From Acidobacteria bacterium Ga0077522 (GTDB lineage: Bacteria; Acidobacteriota; Vicinamibacteria; Vicinamibacterales; Vicinamibacteraceae), in NCBI GenBank assembly GCA_001464065.1, contig LNDN01000009.1, forward strand, positions 1 to 64,000: 64,000 nt of DNA. The letters are read 5' to 3'. This document shows, one piece after another, positions 17,457-26,799 of the stretch; the stretch's first letter is position 1; each line of letters starts with the position of its first letter. Made by a program: the position numbers and the translations under genes. Under the pieces are notes generated by a model. That model saw only the letters and a list, made by a program, of their open reading frames with translations, was not told where the DNA came from and made no database searches.

Positions 17457-18343
17457 CCGCACGGACGAGACGCGTCGTGGAGGGACTGATCGAGCGCACG
17501 CTCTGGGCCTGCGCCGCTGTGTCCGTGCTGGTCACCGTCGGCATCGTGCTGGTGCTGGTGTGGGAAGCGGCCGCGTTCTTCGGCGAGGTGTCGCCCGCCG
17601 CGTTCCTCGGCGGCCGCACCTGGACGCCCCTGTTCTACGACCCGCAGTTCGGCGTGCTCCCGCTCGTGACGGGCACGCTGCTGGTGGCGGTGATCGCGAT
17701 GCTGGTGGCCGTGCCTGCCGGGTTGCTGATCGCGGTGTACCTCAGCGAGTACGCGTCTACGCCGGTCCGGCGGTTCGGCAAGCCGGCGCTCGAGGTGCTC
17801 GCCGGCATCCCCACCGTCGTCTACGGCTACTTCGCGCTGCTGTTCGTGACGCCGTGGCTGCGCACGGTGATTCCGGGCCTGGCCGGCCTGAACGCGCTCG
17901 GGCCCGGGCTGGTGCTCGGGCTGATGATCCTGCCGCTGGTGTCCTCGCTGTGCGAAGACGCGCTGTCGGCCGTGCCACGGGGCCTGCGCGAGGGCGCCTT
18001 CGCCCTCGGCGCCACGCGCCTGCAGGCGGCCGTCGGCGTGGTGCTCCCGGCGGCGATGTCCGGCGTGTCGGCCGCCGTGATCCTGGCGATGTCGCGCGCG
18101 GTCGGCGAAACCATGATCGTGGCCATCGCCGCCGGGCAGCAGCCGCGGCTCACCGCCAATCCACTGGTGCCGATCGAGACGATGACCGCCTTCATCGTGC
18201 AGGTCAGCCTCGGCGACGTGCCGCGGGACACGACCGCGTACCGCGCCATCTTCGCCGTCGGGTTGCTGCTGTTCACCGGGACGCTCGGGCTCAACCTCGC
18301 GTCGGACTGGCTGCGGCGCCGCATGCCGGGGGCGGTGCGATGA
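17453..18343 (+). CDS. pstC: Phosphate ABC transporter permease PstC
   Basis: A 296-residue inner-membrane permease with about six hydrophobic segments. The binding-protein-dependent transport signature, where the ATPase docks, is [20 protein letters not shown]. It forms the channel with PstA. It overlaps both neighbours by four bases, which should fix the subunit ratio. Length is normal for the family. Confidence 0.95.
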   Translation: MTARTRRVVEGLIERTLWACAAVSVLVTVGIVLVLVWEAAAFFGEVSPAAFLGGRTWTPLFYDPQFGVLPLVTGTLLVAVIAMLVAVPAGLLIAVYLSEYASTPVRRFGKPALEVLAGIPTVVYGYFALLFVTPWLRTVIPGLAGLNALGPGLVLGLMILPLVSSLCEDALSAVPRGLREGAFALGATRLQAAVGVVLPAAMSGVSAAVILAMSRAVGETMIVAIAAGQQPRLTANPLVPIETMTAFIVQVSLGDVPRDTTAYRAIFAVGLLLFTGTLGLNLASDWLRRRMPGAVR

Positions 18344-19188
18344 TCGGGGCACGCCGACTCGATGGCCTGGTCCACGGGCTGGGCGCGAGCGTGCTCGTGC
18401 TGGCGCTGTCGGCGTTGGGGCTGCTGCTGTGGGATGTCGTGCATGACGGCGTCGGACGCGTGTCGTGGGCCTTCCTCACCGGCTATCCGTCGAGGCGCGC
18501 CGCCACGGCGGGCATCCTGCCGGCACTGGCCGGCAGCGTGTGGCTGGTCGTGATGGCGACCGCGATGGCGCTGCCGGTCGGCGTGGGCGGCGCGGTGGCG
18601 CTCGAGGAGTACGGCAGTCGCGGCCGCTGGGCCCGCCTGATCGAAATCAACATCGCCAACCTCGCCGGGGTGCCGTCGATCATCTATGGCCTGCTGGGCC
18701 TCGGGCTGTTCGTGCGGGCGCTGCGCCTCGAGCACTCGCTCGTGGCGGGTGCGGCGACGCTGGCGCTGCTCATGCTGCCGCTCGTGATCATCACGACGCG
18801 CGAAGCGCTGCGCAGCGTGCCGGTGTCGTTGCGCGAAGCCTCGCTGGCCCTCGGCGCCACCAAGTGGCAGACGACCTGGCATCAGGTCCTGCCCGATGCC
18901 CTGCCCCGCCTGCTCACCGGCCTCATCCTCGCGGTGTCGCGCATCGTCGGCGAAACGGCGCCGCTCATCGTGATCGGAGCGCTCGCCTACGTGCCGTTCG
19001 TGCCCGATGGGCCGTGGTCGTCGTTCACCGCCCTCCCCATCCAGATCTTCGCGTGGCTGGCGCGGCCGGGTACCGGCTTCCGGGAGAACGCCGCGGCCGG
19101 CATCCTGGTGCTGCTCGTGGTGCTGCTGATCACCAACAGCGTGGCCATCTGGCTGCGGGATCGATCGTCGCGACGGAGGGACGCCTGA
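18340..19188 (+). CDS. pstA: Phosphate ABC transporter permease PstA
   Basis: A 282-residue partner of PstC with about six membrane segments and the ATPase-docking loop [16 protein letters not shown]. The segment [15 protein letters not shown] is typical of PstA. The ATG at 18340 overlaps the pstC stop; a much longer frame in the same register is only an antisense-free extension inside pstC and is rejected. Its stop overlaps the pstB start (TGATG). Confidence 0.95.
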   Translation: MIGARRLDGLVHGLGASVLVLALSALGLLLWDVVHDGVGRVSWAFLTGYPSRRAATAGILPALAGSVWLVVMATAMALPVGVGGAVALEEYGSRGRWARLIEINIANLAGVPSIIYGLLGLGLFVRALRLEHSLVAGAATLALLMLPLVIITTREALRSVPVSLREASLALGATKWQTTWHQVLPDALPRLLTGLILAVSRIVGETAPLIVIGALAYVPFVPDGPWSSFTALPIQIFAWLARPGTGFRENAAAGILVLLVVLLITNSVAIWLRDRSSRRRDA

Positions 19189-20000
19189 TGGGACCGCAGC
19201 ATCCCGGGCGGCCGGGTGGGCCACACGCCGCGGAGTCGGCCGAGGTCGGCCCGAAGATCGCCCTGCGGGCGTTGAGCGTGTCGTACGGCGACCGCCGGGC
19301 GCTGACGACGGTGACGCTGCCGATGCAGGCGCATCGGGTCACGGCGCTGATCGGCCCGTCGGGCTGCGGCAAGAGCACGCTGCTGCGCGCCATCAACCGG
19401 ATGAACGACATCATCCCCGGCACGCGGGTCGAGGGCGACATCCTGCTCGACGGGGAGTCGATTCATGCCGCCGGGACCGACGTGGTGGCGTTGCGGCGGC
19501 GCGTCGGCATGGTGTTCCAGAAGTCCAATCCGTTCCCGAAGTCGGTGTTCGAGAACGTCGCCTACGGACTGCGCATCACGGGGGTGCGGGACCGGCGTGA
19601 CATCGAGGAACGGGTCGAGGAGAGCCTGCGGGCTGCGGCCCTGTGGGAGGAGGTCCGCGATCGGCTGCACGCGCCGGCGCTGACGCTGGCGGGCGGGCAG
19701 CAGCAGCGCCTGTGCATCGCGCGCGCCCTGGCCGTGCAACCCGAGGTGCTGCTGATGGACGAGCCGGCCTCGGCGCTCGACCCGATGGCCACGCAGCGCA
19801 TCGAGGAGCTGATTCACGGCCTCAAGCGGACCTACACGATCGTCATCGTCACGCACAACATGCAGCAGGCGGCGCGCGTGTCGGATACGACCGCCTTCCT
19901 GTGGATGGGGCAACTGGTCGAGTACGGCCGCACCGAGGACGTGTTCACGGCGCCGCGCGAGCGGCTGACCGAGGACTACGTCACGGGTCGGTTCGGGTAG
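19188..20000 (+). CDS. pstB: Phosphate ABC transporter ATPase PstB
   Basis: A 270-residue ABC ATPase. Walker A is GPSGCGKST, the Q-loop follows [12 protein letters not shown], the ABC signature is LAGGQQQR (usual LSGGQQQR, with Ala for Ser), Walker B is [13 protein letters not shown] and the switch histidine is in IVTHNMQQA. The phrase [18 protein letters not shown] is diagnostic for PstB. An extra N-terminal segment of about 25 residues precedes the domain. The S-to-A change in the signature is tolerated in some ABC proteins, but is worth noting because that serine contacts ATP. Confidence 0.95.
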   Translation: MGPQHPGRPGGPHAAESAEVGPKIALRALSVSYGDRRALTTVTLPMQAHRVTALIGPSGCGKSTLLRAINRMNDIIPGTRVEGDILLDGESIHAAGTDVVALRRRVGMVFQKSNPFPKSVFENVAYGLRITGVRDRRDIEERVEESLRAAALWEEVRDRLHAPALTLAGGQQQRLCIARALAVQPEVLLMDEPASALDPMATQRIEELIHGLKRTYTIVIVTHNMQQAARVSDTTAFLWMGQLVEYGRTEDVFTAPRERLTEDYVTGRFG

Positions 20001-20009
20001 GGTGCAGAG

Positions 20010-20690
20010 ATGGAGCCGATGACGCGGATGGTCCCGCAGGTGCAGGAGCACCTCGACGCGCTGAAGGAACGGCTGCTCGTGATGGGCGGCATCGCCGAGG
20101 AGCAGGTGCGCCTCGTGACGGCGGCGCTGGTGAGGCGGGACCCGGAACTGGCGGCGCGCGTGCAGGCCAGCGACCCGCCACTCAACGATCTCCACATCGA
20201 GATCGACCAGCGCTGCGTGCGGGTGCTGGCCCTGCACCAGCCGGTGGCCATGGATCTGCGGGCGGTCCTCGCGGCCGTCAAGATCAACACCGACCTCGAA
20301 CGGGTGGGCGACCTCGCGGTCAACATCGCCGAGGCGGTGCAGCGCTACCTGCTGCACCCGCCGGTGTCGACGCCGGACCACATCCCGCTGATGGCCGACC
20401 TGGCCCAGCAGATGCTGCGTGACGCCCTCGATGCCTACGTCCGGCACGAGGTGCCGCTGGCCGAGCGCGTGCTCGACACCGACGACCAGGTGGACGCGCT
20501 GAAGGCCCAGGTCTCCGTGGACCTCGTGCCGGTGATGCAGGCGGTGCCGTCGACGATCGAACCGGCGCTCGACCTGATTCTGATCGCCCGGCACCTCGAG
20601 CGCATCGCCGACCATGCCACCAACGTCGCCGAGGACGTGATTTTCATGGTCTCGGGGCGCGACGTCCGGCACCACGGCGCCGCCAGCTAG
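20010..20690 (+). CDS. phoU: Phosphate signalling regulator PhoU
   Basis: A 226-residue protein made of two three-helix bundles, with the repeated metal-binding pattern DLERVGDLAVNIAE and HLERIADHATNVAEDV. PhoU connects the Pst transporter to the PhoR/PhoB signal and limits phosphate uptake. It lies 9 bases after pstB and ends the operon. Together with the DUF47 protein at 8.2 kb the organism has two PhoU-like proteins, one for each importer. Confidence 0.95.
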   Translation: MEPMTRMVPQVQEHLDALKERLLVMGGIAEEQVRLVTAALVRRDPELAARVQASDPPLNDLHIEIDQRCVRVLALHQPVAMDLRAVLAAVKINTDLERVGDLAVNIAEAVQRYLLHPPVSTPDHIPLMADLAQQMLRDALDAYVRHEVPLAERVLDTDDQVDALKAQVSVDLVPVMQAVPSTIEPALDLILIARHLERIADHATNVAEDVIFMVSGRDVRHHGAAS

Positions 20691-20785
20691 CGGGACACGC
20701 GGCGGCCTCGGCACCGAGGACGGGGCGCGGGCGTCCTACCGCGTGGTGGGGCCGTGACGACTGCGCGCCGAAGGCCGCGCACTGC

Positions 20786-20791
20786 TAGGAT
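20786..20791 (+). promoter_or_regulatory. Candidate -10 of a leaderless transcript (yacG)
   Basis: TAGGAT ends 6 bases before the GTG at 20798; no ribosome site is visible between them. Confidence 0.4.
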
Positions 20792-20797
20792 CGACCC

Positions 20798-20989
20798 GTG
20801 CCCGATGCGGACCTCTGTGTATACTGTCGCCTACAGCCAGTGGCCCCACGCTGGCAGCCGTTCTGCAGTGAGCGCTGCCAGATGCTGGATCTCTCCCACT
20901 GGCTCGACGGCGACTACCGCGTCGAGGGTCCGGCGGACGATGAGCCGCCAGACCTGAATCCGGACGACCCCGAGGCGACCGACCAGTAG
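20798..20989 (+). CDS. yacG: DNA gyrase inhibitor YacG family zinc-ribbon protein
   Basis: A 63-residue protein with the four-cysteine zinc site CVYC...FCSERC followed by the family motif MLDLSHWLDGDYRV. YacG of E. coli binds GyrB and inhibits gyrase. The C-terminus is acidic (PEATDQ), as usual. The GTG start is supported by the TAGGAT six bases before it. The gene ends 26 bases before gltA, so the two may share a transcript. Confidence 0.88.
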   Translation: MPDADLCVYCRLQPVAPRWQPFCSERCQMLDLSHWLDGDYRVEGPADDEPPDLNPDDPEATDQ

Positions 20990-21015
20990 GCGCCTCCGCC
21001 CCCTGATGCGACGCG

Positions 21016-22308
<1,293 letters not shown>

Positions 22309-22310
22309 AA

Positions 22311-22508
22311 GGGCAAAAAGGGCGAACAGGGCAAAAAGACACAACCGAAGATCAAAGATAGAAGACTTCAAGATCCCGGAAGGACAAAGGGGCGGCACTC
22401 GCGAGTCGAGGTGCCGCCCCTTTTGTCTTCGTCCTTCCGAAGCTCGTCGAGCTTCTTCACCCTTCGATCTTCGGTGGTGTCGTTTTGCCCTGTTTGCCCT
22501 TTTGGCCC
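22311..22508. repeat. Long imperfect inverted repeat between convergent genes
   Basis: The arm 22311-22357 and the reverse complement of 22462-22508 match at about 42 of 47 positions without a gap, and inner segments (GGAAGGAC/GTCCTTCC) also pair. The two arms flank the terminator hairpin almost symmetrically, so the whole 198 bases could fold into one extended structure or cruciform. The left arm is purine-rich (GGGCAAAAAGGGCGAACAGG), unlike surrounding genes. Confidence 0.85.
22383..22427. terminator. Bidirectional intrinsic terminator after gltA
   Basis: GACAAAGGGGCGGCAC and GTGCCGCCCCTTTTGTC form a stem of about 16 base pairs with one bulge and a 12-base loop, with a T run on the plus side and A-rich DNA on the other. 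It can end gltA and the convergent small-gene transcript. Confidence 0.85.
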
Positions 22509-22526
22509 TTCTGACCTTTGCCAGCG

Positions 22527-22850
22527 TCAGTCGTCGAGCACGCCGCCCGACGATCCCTCGCCCGCCTCATCGCGGCTGCCCGCGCGGCCGCCGACCCACA
22601 CCGCGGCGGAGGCGAGGACGAACACCACCACCGCCCACCGTGTCGCCTCCTTCGCGCCATCGCGGATGGTGTCGCGCATGCGCGCCGGGAGTGAGGCCTC
22701 GGGCCCCAACCGCAATTCGTACCGTGCCTGGTCGAGCAGGTACTGCTTCTCGCCGCGGCTGACGAGCAGGCCGAAGATGCCGTTCCAGACGAGGAACGCG
22801 GTGAAGAGGCACAGGGCGTGCGCCAGCCACCGCGTGCGCCGCGCGCTCAC
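22527..22850 (-). CDS. Small membrane protein of unknown function
   Basis: A 107-residue protein with two hydrophobic segments (ALCLFTAFLVWNGIFGLLV near residues 12-30, and WAVVVFVLASAAVWV near 71-85) separated by a charged, arginine-rich loop. I do not recognise the family. Its GTG start overlaps the stop of the zinc-ribbon gene (GTGA), so the two are coupled and may act together. The C-terminus is glycine- and acid-rich. Confidence 0.7.
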   Translation of the reverse strand: MSARRTRWLAHALCLFTAFLVWNGIFGLLVSRGEKQYLLDQARYELRLGPEASLPARMRDTIRDGAKEATRWAVVVFVLASAAVWVGGRAGSRDEAGEGSSGGVLDD

Positions 22851-23140
22851 TTGCGGATGCTCCCGCCGCGCCGACGGCGCTGCAGCAGACGCCAGGCGAG
22901 CACGACGGCGGCAAGGGAGATGACGGTGTAGCGCACCCACTCGGGGACGGTGTTGGTCTGCACCTGGCCCAGGAAGACGGCCGACAGGATCAGGATGATC
23001 ATCGCGACCACCAGGATCAGCTGCCGTCCACGCGCCGGGGGCGCCGCTGGCGCCCGCTTCGCCTCGAAGGTCGCCTTGCCGCAGCGATAGCAAATCAGCG
23101 CCTTGTCGGCGATTTCGGTGCCACAGTTCGAGCAAATCAT
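22847..23140 (-). CDS. Zinc-ribbon membrane protein
   Basis: A 97-residue protein. The N-terminus is a zinc ribbon with two CxxC knuckles (MICSNCGTEIAD, ALICYRCG), followed by a basic linker and two hydrophobic segments (LILVVAMIILILSAVFLG and YTVISLAAVVLAW), ending in a poly-arginine tail. The function is unknown; such ribbons are often adaptor modules. It is coupled to the next small membrane protein and diverges from the rhomboid gene across 72 bases. Confidence 0.75.
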   Translation of the reverse strand: MICSNCGTEIADKALICYRCGKATFEAKRAPAAPPARGRQLILVVAMIILILSAVFLGQVQTNTVPEWVRYTVISLAAVVLAWRLLQRRRRGGSIRK

Positions 23141-23200
23141 GGAGCGGAGTCGGGAAAGGACGTCGGAGAGCAGCCGGATGCCACGCCCGACCCCCGAGTC

Positions 23201-23206
23201 TACAAT
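23201..23206 (+). promoter_or_regulatory. Candidate -10 of a leaderless transcript (rhomboid)
   Basis: TACAAT ends exactly 6 bases before the GTG at 23213, without a Shine-Dalgarno sequence. This spacing favours GTG 23213 over the adjacent TTG at 23210. Confidence 0.5.
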
Positions 23207-23212
23207 GACTTG

Positions 23213-23878
23213 GTGATCCCCATCCGCGACGTGATCCCGTCCCGGACCACCCCGTTCGTCACGATCGCCCTGATCGTCACCAATGTGCTGGTGTTCCTGT
23301 GGATGCCAGCGACCGACAGCGTGGACTTCGATCGCCTCATCCGCGCGTGGGGCGTGACGCCCGCCGGCTTCACCCTGTCGTCGGTGGCCACGGCGCTGTT
23401 CATCCACGCCGGCCTCGGCCACCTGTGCAGCAACATGCTCTTCCTCTGGATCTTCGGCGACAACGTCGAGGATCGGATGGGGCACGGCCGCTACCTGCTG
23501 TTCTACCTCGTCTGCGGACTGGCGGCCGCCCTGCTGCAAGTGGCCGTGGACCCGGATTCGCTGGTGCCGATGGTCGGCGCGAGCGGCGCGATTGCCGGTG
23601 TGCTCGGGGCCTACCTCGTGCTGTTTCCGCAGTCACGGGTGCTGACGCTGGTCTTCATCGTGCTCGTGGAGGTGCCGGCGGTGCTGCTGCTCGGGGTGTG
23701 GTTCGCCACGCAGTTGCTGAGTGGCCTCGGCGCGCTGGCGGTGGTGCGCCCCGAGGACATGGGCGGCGTCGCGTTCTGGGCGCATGCGGGCGGCTTCGCC
23801 GCTGGCGCGGCGCTGGTCCTGCTGTTCCGCCGGCCCGAGCGCATGCGCGTGGAGTGGTGGGACCAGGCCGCCGGCTGA
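23213..23878 (+). CDS. Rhomboid-family intramembrane serine protease
   Basis: A 221-residue polytopic protease that cuts substrates within the membrane. The catalytic serine is S124 in GASGAIAG and the partner histidine H191 in WAHAGGFAAG, with the HAGLGHLCSNMLFLW segment of the L1 loop and helix upstream. The opening IPIRDVIPSRTTP is typical of a large bacterial rhomboid group. The substrate is unknown. It converges on the sulfatase gene with a 13-base gap. Confidence 0.93.
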   Translation: MIPIRDVIPSRTTPFVTIALIVTNVLVFLWMPATDSVDFDRLIRAWGVTPAGFTLSSVATALFIHAGLGHLCSNMLFLWIFGDNVEDRMGHGRYLLFYLVCGLAAALLQVAVDPDSLVPMVGASGAIAGVLGAYLVLFPQSRVLTLVFIVLVEVPAVLLLGVWFATQLLSGLGALAVVRPEDMGGVAFWAHAGGFAAGAALVLLFRRPERMRVEWWDQAAG

Positions 23879-23891
23879 GCCTGGCCCGTCG

Positions 23892-25784
23892 TCAGGGACT
23901 GGTCGCCAGCGTCTTGGTCAGGCGCGGCACGTACTCGCGTTCGCGCGAGGGTGCGTCGCGTTCGGGTGCGGGCACCGCCGCCGCGCGGGCACGCACCGGG
24001 CTGGCCCCCGGGCCCAGCGCGACGAGAACATCGAGCGCCAGCATGGCGGCGTGATGGCCGTCCCGCCGGTAGTCGGCCAGTGCGAGCAGGGTGGCCAACG
24101 CCCGATCGCGCTGCGCCTCGTCACCGTGGCGGGCCAGGGCATCGGCCGCCGCGACGCGTGGGGCCGGCGCGCTGTCTTCGAGCACCCGCACCAGATCGGT
24201 GGCGCTGCCGCGGACCGCTTCCTGGCCATGCAGGCGCAGGCCCAGCGCACTCCAGTACCGGACCGCCGCATCGTCGTCGACGAGACCGGCGCGCAGGGTC
24301 GGCGTGTCGGCTGCCGAGCCCCGCGTGGCGCGATCGGCGGCGTCGAGGATGCGTTCCAGCGGCACCGCGGTGCGGTCCAGCCCCAGCGCGTACGGCGACG
24401 GAGTGCCGCCCCGTCGACGCATGTCGGGCTCGGGCAGGAATCCGAGGTCGCGCGTGCGCAGCAGGTGCGCGCGCAAGGCGGCGCGACAGCGGGCGAGCGT
24501 CGTCGCCTGCGCGGGCTCGGTCGCGAGGTTGCGCACGGCGTCCGGGTCAGCGGCGAGATCGTAGAGCTCTTCGGGGGCCTTCTCGCGCCAGAAGGCCTCC
24601 TGCACGGCGTCGAGGCGTCCGGCATCGTGCCGGGCCTTCCACACCTGGGTGGTCGGCGTCTCGAACATGTACGCGAGGAACTCGCCCTGGGCGCGCTCGG
24701 GGTGGTAGTTCCGGATGTAGAGGAACCGATCGTCGCGGATGGCCCTCGACAGGTCGAGCCGCTCGTCCATCCGATCACGTCCGGCCTCGAGCCAGGCCCG
24801 CGGCTCGCCGCGCCAGGCGCCCATGAACGCGCGTCCCTGCATCCAGTCGGGGGGCCGGATTCCCGCCGCGCTCAACATCGACGGCCCGAGGTCGAGCAGG
24901 CTCACGAGCTGGTCGCTCGCCGCCCCGGCCGCGTAGCCGGCGGGGGCCAGCGCCCGAAAGCGCTCGGGCACGTACACGATCAGGGGCACGTCCAGCCCCG
25001 CCGGGTAGAGCCACCGCTTGCCACGCGGCAAGCCCACGCCGTGGTCGCCCCAGTAGACCACGATGGTGGAGGCGGCCAGGCCATCGGCGTCGAGTTGCGC
25101 GAGGAGCGCCGCCATCTCGCCATCCATCGCCGACAGCATGTCGTAGTACTGCGCCCAGTCCTGCCGCACCTCCGGGGTGTCGGGATGGAACGGCGGCACC
25201 CGCACGGCGGCGGGGTCGTGCACGGGGACGTGCGGGCGCTTGCGCACCTGGCTCTCGTGCGTCGTCACGCTGTTGAAGACGGCGAAGAATGGCTGGCCTG
25301 GCCGACGGTTGCGCCAGTGCGCGGTGCGCGAGGAGTCGTTCCACACATCCGGTGTCGTCGGATGGTTGTAGTCCTCCTTCACGTTGTTGGCGGTGTAGTA
25401 GCCGGCCTCGCGCAACAGCGCCGGGAACATGCGCACCGGGGCGCCGAGCGGCACCTGGCTGCGCATGTGCATGCCGCCGGTGGTCTGCGGCATCACGCCG
25501 GTGATGATGGCCGTGCGTGACGGTGCACAGACCGGCGCGGCGGCCCAGGCCCGCGTGAACCGCATGCCCCTGGCCGCCAGGCCGTCGAGCGCGGGTGTCG
25601 TGCTGAAGCGGTCGCCGTACGCACCGAGTTGCGGACCGTTGTCCTCGCTCGACAGCCAGAGGATGTTGGGCCGCTCCTGGGCGATGGCGAGACTGGTGGC
25701 CGCGACAGACAGGAGCGCCGCGCAGACGACGCGCGCCGCGAGCCTCCCCCACTCCCTGGCAGACCTCGACGTCAGCGCGTGCAC
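23892..25784 (-). CDS. Secreted sulfatase with C-terminal HEAT-like repeats
   Basis: A 630-residue alkaline-phosphatase-superfamily sulfatase with an N-terminal signal peptide (cut after AIAQ). The formylglycine site is C86 in CAPSR, so maturation needs a formylglycine-generating enzyme, not seen here. Metal ligands are in NILWLSSEDN and YWGDHGVG. Residues about 490-600 form alanine-rich helical repeats resembling HEAT. It resembles heparan N-sulfatase-like enzymes, but the substrate is unknown. It starts with GTG 7 bases after the caspase-like gene and is last in the MoxR/VWA operon, an unusual place for a sulfatase. Confidence 0.88.
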   Translation of the reverse strand: MHALTSRSAREWGRLAARVVCAALLSVAATSLAIAQERPNILWLSSEDNGPQLGAYGDRFSTTPALDGLAARGMRFTRAWAAAPVCAPSRTAIITGVMPQTTGGMHMRSQVPLGAPVRMFPALLREAGYYTANNVKEDYNHPTTPDVWNDSSRTAHWRNRRPGQPFFAVFNSVTTHESQVRKRPHVPVHDPAAVRVPPFHPDTPEVRQDWAQYYDMLSAMDGEMAALLAQLDADGLAASTIVVYWGDHGVGLPRGKRWLYPAGLDVPLIVYVPERFRALAPAGYAAGAASDQLVSLLDLGPSMLSAAGIRPPDWMQGRAFMGAWRGEPRAWLEAGRDRMDERLDLSRAIRDDRFLYIRNYHPERAQGEFLAYMFETPTTQVWKARHDAGRLDAVQEAFWREKAPEELYDLAADPDAVRNLATEPAQATTLARCRAALRAHLLRTRDLGFLPEPDMRRRGGTPSPYALGLDRTAVPLERILDAADRATRGSAADTPTLRAGLVDDDAAVRYWSALGLRLHGQEAVRGSATDLVRVLEDSAPAPRVAAADALARHGDEAQRDRALATLLALADYRRDGHHAAMLALDVLVALGPGASPVRARAAAVPAPERDAPSREREYVPRLTKTLATSP

Positions 25785-25791
25785 GGGATGG

Positions 25792-26799
25792 TCAGCTCCT
25801 GATGCGGCGACGGATGTCCCTCGACACCCGCGCGATCTCGACGATGACGCGCTCGAGTTCGCGCGCGTAGTCGTCTTCGGGCATGAAGCCCTTCTTGCGG
25901 CGGAGTTCGTCGAGCTCGGTCTCGAGCGTGTTGCGGCGCCCGATGAGCAACGTCACGCTGGGATCGCCTGACGCCGTCGCCGGGTCCGGGTCGAGGAACA
26001 GCCGGCTCGCGAGCAGCCCATCGTCGCCCGCCTTGGCCAGGTCGCGCCCGATGCCGTCGCCGGAGTCGTCGAGCAGGGCCCGCTCGACCGAGAGCTGGCC
26101 TCGCTGCTGGTAGTACCGCTTGGACGCGTCGGCGGCGTGAGCGAAGGCTTCCCACATCGAGATGCGGCCGTCCTTGTCGAGGTCGGCCTCCGCGGCGTCG
26201 GGCGTGAAGGCCGCGACGAAGTGCTCGCCGAACACGGTGTCGTACTTCTGCTGCGGCGAGTCGGTCGCGGTGATGACGACACGATTGGGCGCGGCCAGCG
26301 CCGCAAGGAAGGGAAAGCTGGCGCTCGCCGTCTGCACGAAGACGAGGCGGCCGGGCATGCCCGTCAGCGCCTCACGCCACTCGTACGAGGTGAGGTCGGG
26401 CCCGACGAGGTTGAACTTGGCATCCACGCCATCGAAGGTGCCGTGGCCGAACAACACGACGAGCAGCGTGTCGGCCGTGCCCTGCGAGGCGCGAATGGTG
26501 GCGAGGGCCTGCCGCAGATTGACGGCCGTGGCGGCCTGCAGGCCGTCGCCGGCCTGCTCGGCGAGCACCACGATCCGCGCTGCGGGTACCGCAAAGCGGG
26601 TGCTGAGCTGCGTGGCGAGCGTCTCACGCCATTTCTTCTGACGAGCGGCGTACTCCTCGCTGCCGGCCGCGCCCGAGACGATGAGCACGCGCGTCTGCGG
26701 CGGTGCCGGGGGCGGCGCAGGCGGCTGCGCACGCACGCCAGCGGCGCTCAGCAACACGCCGAGCAGGAGCGGTGCGGTTGTCCAGACCCGAGGGCTCAT
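25792..26799 (-). CDS. Caspase-like (clan CD) protein, catalytic cysteine absent
   Basis: A 335-residue protein with a signal peptide (through VRAQ), a proline-rich linker, and a fold resembling C13/C14 peptidases. The His-Gly dyad is conserved (VLFGHGTFDG, H119-G120). Where the catalytic cysteine should follow the next strand the sequence is FVQTASASFPF (T157 to S161), with no cysteine. An EF-hand-like loop (DLDKDGRISMWEAF) and a C-terminal coiled-coil (about 285-330) follow. It is probably a non-catalytic binding or scaffold protein in the periplasm, though a serine nucleophile cannot be excluded. It is coupled to the VWA gene by an ATGA overlap. Confidence 0.7.
   Translation of the reverse strand: MSPRVWTTAPLLLGVLLSAAGVRAQPPAPPPAPPQTRVLIVSGAAGSEEYAARQKKWRETLATQLSTRFAVPAARIVVLAEQAGDGLQAATAVNLRQALATIRASQGTADTLLVVLFGHGTFDGVDAKFNLVGPDLTSYEWREALTGMPGRLVFVQTASASFPFLAALAAPNRVVITATDSPQQKYDTVFGEHFVAAFTPDAAEADLDKDGRISMWEAFAHAADASKRYYQQRGQLSVERALLDDSGDGIGRDLAKAGDDGLLASRLFLDPDPATASGDPSVTLLIGRRNTLETELDELRRKKGFMPEDDYARELERVIVEIARVSRDIRRRIRS

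Noticed and set aside
25177-25371. Short open frames inside the sulfatase and other genes
   Set aside because: All are antisense or out-of-frame shadows with no ribosome site or recognisable motif.
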